Origin: an uncultured Dokdonia sp.
GTDB taxonomy: Bacteria > Bacteroidota > Bacteroidia > Flavobacteriales > Flavobacteriaceae
NCBI GenBank assembly: GCA_937124495.1
Contig: CAKZKZ010000301.1
Coordinates: 1 to 5,527, forward strand
DNA length: 5,527 nucleotides
Direction of reading: 5' to 3'
Shown here: piece after piece, positions 1-4,578 of the stretch
How the letters are laid out: every line of letters starts with the position of its first letter
Position numbering within the stretch: position 1 is the stretch's first letter
The notes under the pieces: model-generated
What the model was told of the DNA's origin: nothing
The model's input: only the letters and a program-made list of their open reading frames with translations
Databases searched by the model: none
Position numbers and translations under genes: made by a program

Positions 1-397
1 AAGGAGATGTGACCAGCTTCTTATTTGCTACAAATTTTAAAGTAGAAGGGTTTGGAGTGCTTTCTGCATATACAGTGACAGGAATCTTTTTTGCAGCAAT
101 ATCTTCAATAATAATAACTCCATTATCATTAAGGAAGTCTTCTATTTGCTTTGAAACCTCATTTTGTATATCAATCCATTCTACGATATTATATTTCTCT
201 ATGGCTACAAAATTTTGAGCTATATAGACCGTCTTTACGAAAGGAAGGTAAAATAGTTGTTGCGCTAATGGTGAATTTGCAGCCTCATCTATATTATGGA
301 ACTCATAACTATTATGATTTACCAAAAATTGGTCTGCTTGAAATTTTTTTATTGCAGGATTTGAAGATCCTTCAACAGTAATAGTATACGTAGACAT
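1..397 (-). CDS. NifU/Nfu-family Fe-S cluster scaffold protein (N-terminal part, cut by the window edge)
   Basis: The reverse strand is open from an ATG at 397 to the left edge, giving 132 codons; the C-terminus lies outside. Residues about 8-90 read as an Nfu N-terminal domain, with SSNPAIKKFQA at its start and NSPLAQQLFYLPFVKTVYIA in the middle, matching the family pattern of 'SPLA..LF.i.GVk.V...nF..V.k'. A second copy begins at about residue 109 with the hallmark ESTPNPSTLKFVANKKLV. Many Bacteroidota Nfu proteins are about 300 residues long, with two such domains and a C-terminal NifU domain whose CxxC motif binds a [4Fe-4S] cluster for delivery to apoproteins; that domain would lie beyond the edge. 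The protein should be cytoplasmic, as no signal peptide is seen. The start is chosen because it opens the first domain directly and sits 16 nt downstream of a TAnnTTTG promoter match. The gene is divergent from the porP-like gene. Confidence 0.88.
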   Translation of the reverse strand, partial: MSTYTITVEGSSNPAIKKFQADQFLVNHNSYEFHNIDEAANSPLAQQLFYLPFVKTVYIAQNFVAIEKYNIVEWIDIQNEVSKQIEDFLNDNGVIIIEDIAAKKIPVTVYAESTPNPSTLKFVANKKLVTSP

Positions 398-413
398 CGC
401 AATAATTTTTATA

Positions 414-421
414 CAAAGGTA
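414..421 (-). promoter_or_regulatory. Candidate -7 promoter element (TACCTTTG) for the Nfu-family gene
   Basis: On the reverse strand TACCTTTG matches the Bacteroidota -7 consensus TAnnTTTG exactly. It ends 16 nt before the ATG at 397, which predicts a very short leader. No TTG at the usual -33 spacing is obvious; the nearest is about 27 nt upstream. A 6-bp inverted repeat (TTGATT-N9-AATCAA, 435-455) lies just upstream and could be an operator. Confidence 0.5.
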
Positions 422-614
422 GGTATTATAGCTATTGATTACACTATGCAATCAAATCATAAATAACGTATAGAGATACTATAGAGGTGGGTGTTAATGT
501 TAAAAAAGCACTTGATGATTCAATAAAAAGGAAAAAATGCCGTTATGCAAAGCATGGGCGCCAAATATATGTTGTAATTACTTATATTTACGTCCCTTTG
601 AAAACTACATTTTC

Positions 615-668
615 ATGAAGAGAATCCTACTTTTCTTATCATTAGGAAACAATCTATGTCGCACATAG
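615..668 (+). other. 17-codon mini-ORF resembling a truncated signal peptide
   Basis: ATG at 615 opens MKRILLFLSLGNNLCRT and ends at TAG (666-668). The first ten residues look like the n- and h-regions of an export signal, as in flavobacterial secreted proteins. A near-match to a promoter precedes it: TTG at 572-574, 18 nt, then TCCCTTTG at 593-600, which differs from TAnnTTTG only at the second base. The same frame stays open after the stop until 884, but that extension is not protein-like. It could be the remnant of a lost secreted-protein gene, a leader peptide, or chance. Confidence 0.2.
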
Positions 669-778
669 ACGTATGATGTGATAGGTTTTTTATGCGATTA
701 TAGGATGCATAATCTTGAATATGTAATTTTCAATCATATAATGCCTGTTAAATCGCAACGCTTTAATACAAAAATTTA

Positions 779-786
779 TATATTTG
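779..786 (+). promoter_or_regulatory. Candidate -7 promoter element (TATATTTG) for the porP-like gene
   Basis: TATATTTG fits the Bacteroidota -7 consensus TAnnTTTG. No TTG lies at the expected distance upstream, so the match is partial. If used, it would give a leader of roughly 95 nt containing the inverted repeats at 803-841. Confidence 0.3.
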
Positions 787-888
787 AACGTTACAGTACC
801 TTGTGTACACTTCTTATTAACCTAAATACACCACCGTGTATACATAATAGGATAGTACTTAGGCCTGTGTTACAAAAAAAGTAGTCCC

Positions 889-1890
889 ATGAATCTAAAA
901 AAATACTATATTATATTGGCTTTATTTTGCTCGCAATTTGTTGTTGCTCAGGAAGGTTTGCCAGTATTTCTAGATTATCTTCAAGATAATCTTTATCTAC
1001 TTCACCCTTCTATGGCTGGTGCTTCAAAAACAACAAAGCTTAGAGGAACAACACGTGGTCAATGGGCAGGTGTTGAAGATTCGCCTGCATTACAAACTAT
1101 AAGCTTAAATGGAAGGATAGGTGAAAAAGTAGGTGTAGGAGGTATATTATTTAATGATAGAAATGGATTTTTCTCTCAACAAGGAGTATATGCGACATTT
1201 TCATACCATTTATTGCTTTCACGAAATTACGTAGACCTTAATCAACTTTCATTTGGATTAAGTGTAGGGGTTCTTCAAGGAAAATTAGATGAAACTAATT
1301 TTGATCTTACTGATTTTGATCCAGTTATTGCGGGTATAGAGCAATCTGACTCATATTTAAATGTAGATTTTGGAATGTCTTATAATTTTGTAGACTTCTT
1401 TGCTCACTTTACTGTTAAAAACGTGCTTCCTGCTAATAGAGATATTTTTACCGAAGCATTCGAGCCAAATAATCAACGTAGATATATTGTCTCAATGGGG
1501 TATGTGATTTCTCCTAACTTCTCAGAATGGAGTTTTGAGCCTTCTGTATTATTTCAAGCTACTGAGCGAACAGGAGAAGCAAATATTGATTTAAATGCAA
1601 AAGCATATTATAAAATGGACTGGGGGAGATTGTGGGGAGGCCTATCTTATAGAAGAAGTCTTGATGGTGCAGAGTTTACTCCTAATGGAGAAACTGTAGA
1701 TATTCAAAAGACACAATTTGTCAGCCCATTTGTTGGAGGGTCTTATGATAGATTCTTATTTGGGTATACCTATTCTAATCAAACAAACTCTGTAACATTA
1801 ACAAACGGAGGTTTTCATCAATTAACGCTTGGGTATAACTTAGGAGAAAATAAAGATCCTTATGATTGTAATTGTCCAGCTGTCAATTAA
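889..1890 (+). CDS. PorP/SprF-family type IX secretion-associated outer-membrane protein
   Basis: This 333-residue protein has the usual length for the PorP/SprF family. Residues 1-20 form a signal peptide ending VVA before Q21-E22. The family's N-terminal signature follows at residues 36-74: LLHPSMAGASK, then RGTTRGQWAGVEDSPALQT, equivalent to the common 'NPA.AG...R.QW.g..gaP.T'. The GGILFNDRNGFFSQQGVY block at 84-101 is also typical. The rest alternates aromatic and glycine-rich strands, as expected of an outer-membrane beta-barrel, and the tail has a CNC pair (residues 328-330). Characterised relatives include PorP of Porphyromonas and SprF of Flavobacterium, which is needed for secretion of the adhesin SprB. 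Such genes often follow a large gene for a secreted adhesin with a type-B C-terminal domain. None is present here, so the partner is unknown and this is probably a paralogue rather than core PorP. Tandem stops (TAA TAG) and a strong terminator follow, suggesting a monocistronic gene. ATG 889 is chosen because it starts the signal peptide. Confidence 0.9.
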   Translation: MNLKKYYIILALFCSQFVVAQEGLPVFLDYLQDNLYLLHPSMAGASKTTKLRGTTRGQWAGVEDSPALQTISLNGRIGEKVGVGGILFNDRNGFFSQQGVYATFSYHLLLSRNYVDLNQLSFGLSVGVLQGKLDETNFDLTDFDPVIAGIEQSDSYLNVDFGMSYNFVDFFAHFTVKNVLPANRDIFTEAFEPNNQRRYIVSMGYVISPNFSEWSFEPSVLFQATERTGEANIDLNAKAYYKMDWGRLWGGLSYRRSLDGAEFTPNGETVDIQKTQFVSPFVGGSYDRFLFGYTYSNQTNSVTLTNGGFHQLTLGYNLGENKDPYDCNCPAVN

Positions 1891-1906
1891 TAGAAACATA
1901 CATTAA

Positions 1907-1950
1907 AAACAATAAGCCCGGTTGTTACGTAACAACCGGGCTTATTGTTT
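1907..1950. terminator. Perfect 44-bp palindrome, bidirectional terminator between convergent genes
   Basis: The 22-bp arms 1907-1928 and 1929-1950 are perfectly complementary with no spacer; the core is AAGCCCGGTTGTTAC and its complement. A T-rich run follows the GC-rich stem on both strands. It lies 16 nt after the porP stop and about 205 nt beyond the ompA-like stop, so it probably terminates the porP-like transcript and can also stop read-through from the opposite gene. Confidence 0.88.
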
Positions 1951-2020
1951 ATTGAAATTTAACTAGGGTATACTAATTATCACTTAAAATACACCTAATA
2001 ATTTGTTTCTGCCTCGTCCA

Positions 2021-2080
2021 TACTTCGACTTCGCTCAGCACAAGTGTTTCAGTATAAAATAAAACCGAAGTGATACTATG
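2021..2080. repeat. Candidate REP-like dispersed intergenic repeat
   Basis: The segment contains a tandem ACTTCG-ACTTCG (2022-2033) followed by CTCAGCACAAGTG, then CGAAGT (2066-2071), which can pair with either ACTTCG copy. A second small hairpin can form from AGTAT (2051-2055) and ATACT (2073-2077). Its CTTCGACTTCGCTCAG core resembles short hairpin repeats that recur in intergenic regions of Flavobacteriia genomes. It is locally richer in G and C than the surrounding DNA. Only one copy is present here, so repeat status rests on recognition of the core and is not shown by this sequence. Confidence 0.45.
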
Positions 2081-2138
2081 CTTTGATTTTCTATTTTATC
2101 TGGACACGCTCTACAATTCAAATTATTTTAGATTTATT

Positions 2139-2168
2139 TCAAATGAATAATACCTATTATTCATTTGA
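2139..2168. repeat. Perfect inverted repeat (14-bp arms, 2-nt loop) across the ompA-like stop codon
   Basis: Arms 2139-2152 and 2155-2168 are exactly complementary around a CC spacer (GG in the transcript). The right arm encodes the last codons and TAA stop of the OmpA-like lipoprotein, and the left arm lies in the 3' untranslated part. In the mRNA the hairpin therefore sequesters the stop codon. The stem is A/T-rich and the downstream sequence is A-rich rather than U-rich, so it is a poor intrinsic terminator. A role in 3'-end stability is possible. Confidence 0.7.
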
Positions 2169-3023
2169 TGCCATAAGTGCTAAGAACTTGTCAAGATTTG
2201 GTAAAATGATGATACGCGTTCTACGATTTATAGATCTATTTTCTTTAGTGTCATTTGAAACGATAGGCATGTAGCTACTTCTTCCTGCTGCAATCAATTT
2301 TGAAGGATCTACTTGGTGCGTGTTTTGTAATTCTCTAATAATAGCTGTAGAGCGTTCTACGCTTAGTTCCCAGTTATCTCTAACATAGGCGCCTTTTTTT
2401 ACTGTTTGGTTATCTGTGTGCCCTTCTACCATAACTTCTATTGCAGGTTCTGAGTTGACAACATCTGCAATTCTTTTTAATAATGCATCTGCTTCTTTGT
2501 TCACTCTGTAACTTCCTGACTTGAATAGTAATTTATCAGAAATAGAAATCATAACAACAGTTTCATTTATATCTATTGAAATATCGTCATTTTCCATATT
2601 ATCTATAACATCACGATCAAGATTACGCTTTAAATTATAAGAGAGCGCTACGTTCATAGAGTCTTCTAATGTTCTAGCGTTTGCAAGTTCAGATGGGTCT
2701 ACTTTTTCTAATGTAGCGACCATTTGTTTTTTTACATCATTAGATATGACAGCTCCATTATTAGTTCTATCTAATTTTTGATCGTTTGAAATAGTGAGTT
2801 GGCCATTAATGTCTTTTAAAGAATTAATTTTAGAATTGTACTCAGTAACACGTGCTTGAATAGCACCGTATTTATTTTCTAACTCTTCTTTTTCTACTTT
2901 AGTTTTTGTCAGTGTGACTTTCGTATTGTCATACTCTGATTGCAATGCTACATACTTCTTTTTAGAAACACAAGAGGTAAGGACTAGGGCAATCATTACA
3001 ATAATTACAGACGTTTTTTTCAT
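2157..3023 (-). CDS. OmpA-family lipoprotein with coiled coil (MotB/Pal-like peptidoglycan-binding domain)
   Basis: This 288-residue protein starts with a lipoprotein signal: KK, a hydrophobic stretch, then LTSC with the acylated cysteine at residue 18. Residues about 25-75 are heptad-like and charged, consistent with a coiled-coil spacer. The C-terminal half is an OmpA-like domain: LLFKSGSYRVNKEA from about 165, EGHTDN at 200-205, NWELSVERS at 217-225, AAGRSSYMP, and NRRTRIIILP at 266-275. Asp204 and Arg224 align with the Asp/Arg pair that binds diaminopimelate of peptidoglycan in OmpA and Pal. The protein should be held in a membrane by lipid and bind the cell wall, bracing the envelope. 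The likely location is the outer membrane, since residues after Cys18 are VSKKK with no obvious retention signal. Despite similarity to MotB, no motor gene or N-terminal transmembrane channel helix is present. ATG 3023 opens the signal directly; upstream DNA is A/T-rich without a Shine-Dalgarno. A terminator separates it from the vWA gene upstream. Confidence 0.9.
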   Translation of the reverse strand: MKKTSVIIVMIALVLTSCVSKKKYVALQSEYDNTKVTLTKTKVEKEELENKYGAIQARVTEYNSKINSLKDINGQLTISNDQKLDRTNNGAVISNDVKKQMVATLEKVDPSELANARTLEDSMNVALSYNLKRNLDRDVIDNMENDDISIDINETVVMISISDKLLFKSGSYRVNKEADALLKRIADVVNSEPAIEVMVEGHTDNQTVKKGAYVRDNWELSVERSTAIIRELQNTHQVDPSKLIAAGRSSYMPIVSNDTKENRSINRRTRIIILPNLDKFLALMASNE

Positions 3024-3049
3024 TTTAATTTGGATTTTAATTGTTTTTA

Positions 3050-3066
3050 CTACTTGCAGGAAGTAG
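3050..3066 (-). promoter_or_regulatory. Small inverted repeat in the ompA-like leader
   Basis: CTACTT and AAGTAG form 6-bp arms around a 5-nt loop, 27-43 nt upstream of the ATG at 3023. This could be a leader hairpin or a protein-binding site. No TAnnTTTG promoter match was found between here and the terminator at 3139-3167, so the promoter of this gene remains unassigned. Confidence 0.3.
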
Positions 3067-3138
3067 GTTTTTGTTACTATATTCTATATACGTCCTATGT
3101 AATGCATTTGGTTTTTTTATGTAATATATTTAAATAAA

Positions 3139-3167
3139 AAAAGTGTATACGCCCCGTATACACTTTT
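3139..3167 (-). terminator. Intrinsic terminator of the vWA gene
   Basis: Arms 3139-3151 (AAAAGTGTATACG) and 3155-3167 are perfectly complementary over 13 bp around a 3-nt loop. Read on the reverse strand, the stem is followed by a continuous T run, the standard intrinsic layout. It lies 30 nt after the vWA stop codon and separates that transcript from the ompA-like gene. The other strand also has a T-rich run, so it may act in both directions. Confidence 0.85.
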
Positions 3168-3197
3168 GATTTTTTGATGAAATATCTATTATAGAAT

Positions 3198-4367
3198 TTA
3201 TTTCCAAGTATAATTCTTTTTTTTAGCTTGTGTTTTAATAGCTTCTACCATGGCATTACGTAGTTGATTGTCATCTTTCTTTGTTTGTGCAGCGACATAA
3301 CTAATACGTTGACTATTAAGTTCAGCAATCTCTTTTTGTATTTCTTCTCTTTCTTTCCTTTTTGTGGCAATGTAGGTTTTTATTTCAGAGGTAGACTTTC
3401 CTTTGAGTTCTTTAGGAAGTTCATCCTTATCTAATTCTTCATAACTGAAATTCTCTTCTTTTTCTGCGTCTACCAAATCCCAGCTACTATTTTTATAAAA
3501 ATGAGAACTCTTGCTTACTGCTCTTTTTACAGCATTAGCTTGTCCATATTCATTTGCATTAGAATCTTGTTCTATTTGTAAGGCCATTTTATCTTCTGCG
3601 AGTCTTCCATAGCCAATATAAGTGCCATTAAGGGCTTTGTTTTTCTCTAAAATAGCTTGATCATATGGAGAAGGAATATGTACAGTGCGTCTATCGTGAT
3701 TAATGGCTATGTAATTTCCTTTTGCAGATTCGGCTCCATCTTTCCAATAGGTGCGAGCTCCTGTATTGTAATCTCCGCAAAATATGGTGTTGATAGTTAC
3801 ATCTTTCTCGCAAGCATTTAATGAAGCATCTTGGTAGCGAACAGGTCCTTGATCAAAAGATTCATTACCGGCTATAAAAATGAGATTTAGATCGTTTTTT
3901 TTCGTTCCCCAGTTCAATTGTTCTAAAGATACTTGAATAACTTTTCCACAATATTCGTTTCCTCCGTTTGTTGTAAGACTAAATAAATTTTTTGAAATTT
4001 CATCAAGATCATTACTAAAAGCATTTACTTGTCTTATATACCCCTCTTTTGCATTGAGTCCGTCATTTCCATACTCATACAGGGCTATTTGTAGTGTTGG
4101 TTTATTTTTAGTTCCACATTTTGCATAGGATAATTCATTGACTAATTCCCATAATTGTGATTTTGCTTGATCTATTAGACCATCCATGCTATTAGAAGTG
4201 TCTAGTAGAAGAGCTACTTTAATGATGTTTGTATCAGGTTCTAGAATAGTACGATCATTATTTGATATATGTAGTTTGCTTTGATTCTTTGTGTTGCTTA
4301 TAGGAGTCGTATAAAAATACGATGTCGCTATCATTAATGATGTTATTAAAATTGTTAGAGTCTTCAT
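3198..4367 (-). CDS. Exported von Willebrand factor A (vWA) domain protein
   Basis: From the ATG at 4367 the product is 389 residues. It starts MKTLTILITSLMIATSYFY, a probable Sec signal without a lipobox. A longer reading from an ATG at 4412 adds 15 residues (MSLTLHHIHQNIQTI) that look unlike a signal and would bury it, so 4367 is preferred. The vWA domain covers about residues 48-220. KVALLLDTSNSM carries the DxSxS metal-ion-dependent adhesion site (Asp56, Ser58, Ser60), with a conserved TTNGGNEYCG block at 132-141 and LIFIAGNESFDQG at 162-174 completing the fold. Cysteines at 84, 140, 186 and 197 could form disulfides outside the cytoplasm. The C-terminal part (about 300-389) is highly charged, with a Lys/Glu-rich helix around 333-352 and no recognised domain. 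vWA domains bind protein partners through a divalent metal; the ligand here is unknown. The gene is divergent from the TPR gene and has its own terminator. Confidence 0.85.
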   Translation of the reverse strand: MKTLTILITSLMIATSYFYTTPISNTKNQSKLHISNNDRTILEPDTNIIKVALLLDTSNSMDGLIDQAKSQLWELVNELSYAKCGTKNKPTLQIALYEYGNDGLNAKEGYIRQVNAFSNDLDEISKNLFSLTTNGGNEYCGKVIQVSLEQLNWGTKKNDLNLIFIAGNESFDQGPVRYQDASLNACEKDVTINTIFCGDYNTGARTYWKDGAESAKGNYIAINHDRRTVHIPSPYDQAILEKNKALNGTYIGYGRLAEDKMALQIEQDSNANEYGQANAVKRAVSKSSHFYKNSSWDLVDAEKEENFSYEELDKDELPKELKGKSTSEIKTYIATKRKEREEIQKEIAELNSQRISYVAAQTKKDDNQLRNAMVEAIKTQAKKKNYTWK

Positions 4368-4432
4368 AATCGTTTGTATATTTTGATGAATATGATGTAA
4401 AGTTAAAGACATGAAAAGGGGTTAAAAATTCA

Positions 4433-4515
4433 AAATGAGTAAACTGACCTTTTAAATGAGGGAACAGGGTCATAAAATGAGGGAGGGTTCTTTTTTACTC
4501 CTCAAAAATGAGTTA
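4433..4515 (+). promoter_or_regulatory. Four phased direct repeats of AAATGAGKNA, candidate operator/activator array
   Basis: Copies begin at 4433, 4454, 4475 and 4506. All share AAATGAG, then T or G, any base, and A. The start-to-start distances of 21, 21 and 31 bp correspond to about two, two and three DNA turns, which places every copy on the same helical face. The array lies in the non-coding gap between divergent genes, ending about 30 bp upstream of the putative -33 element of the rightward gene and beginning 66 bp upstream of the vWA start. This suits a regulator of one or both genes. Paired direct repeats with 21-22 bp spacing are typical of LytTR-family regulators, although this core is not a clear match to the published LytTR consensus. 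Confidence 0.5.
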
Positions 4516-4544
4516 TAATAGGCTATATCAGAAATCATCATTTT

Positions 4545-4572
4545 TTGGTGTAGCATTTTTGTACTAAGTTTG
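4545..4572 (+). promoter_or_regulatory. Candidate Bacteroidota promoter (TTG-N17-TAAGTTTG) of the TPR gene
   Basis: TAAGTTTG at 4565-4572 is an exact TAnnTTTG match, and a TTG at 4545-4547 within a T run lies 17 nt upstream, near the usual spacing. The element ends only 6 nt before the ATG at 4579. Transcription would therefore start at or within a few bases of that codon, implying a leaderless message or use of the second ATG at 4588. Confidence 0.6.
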
Positions 4573-4578
4573 GGTCTT

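Larger units (their letters stand above)
398..888. other. Divergent intergenic region, 491 bp, no convincing gene
   Basis: This gap separates the leftward Nfu gene from the rightward porP-like gene. It contains the Nfu promoter (414-421), an inverted repeat (435-455), a mini-ORF resembling the start of a secreted-protein gene (615-668), a possible porP promoter (779-786) and short inverted repeats (803-841). Open stretches such as 678-884 encode peptides with no recognisable domain and with composition unlike the neighbouring genes. I see no tRNA, rRNA or CRISPR structure. The length is unusual for an otherwise compact window and is compatible with an unrecognised small RNA or a decayed gene. 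Confidence 0.6.

Noticed and set aside
9..381. Forward-strand open stretches at 9-218 and 151-381
   Set aside because: They are antisense to the clearly recognisable Nfu domain encoded on the reverse strand and show no domain of their own.
464..621. Open frame containing VNVKKALDDSIKRKKC-like peptide
   Set aside because: It has no in-frame ATG, no recognised domain, and is too short to separate from chance.
678..884. 68-codon forward open frame upstream of the porP-like gene
   Set aside because: The peptide has no recognisable motif, is rich in Cys, His and Tyr unlike the neighbours, and has no clear translation start context; it lies in the leader of the next gene.
2083..2274. Forward open stretch overlapping the end of the ompA-like gene
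   Set aside because: It is antisense to the conserved NRRTRIIILP end of the OmpA domain and spans the stop-codon inverted repeat.
834..3150. Shared GTGTATAC in the porP leader (836-843) and the vWA terminator (3143-3150)
   Set aside because: The shared word is only 8 bp and A/T-rich, and it plays a stem role in the terminator; no evidence that the two sites are related.
4398..4405. TAACTTTA on the reverse strand as vWA promoter
   Set aside because: It differs from TAnnTTTG at the last base and the nearest TTG is about 25 nt upstream, so it is too weak to annotate.
4368..4412. Upstream ATG at 4412 as start of the vWA protein
   Set aside because: The 15 extra residues precede a good signal peptide that begins at ATG 4367, so the longer form would spoil export.
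4433..4515. CRISPR array
   Set aside because: The repeat unit is about 10 bp and the intervals are far too short; no CRISPR-type repeat or cas gene is present.
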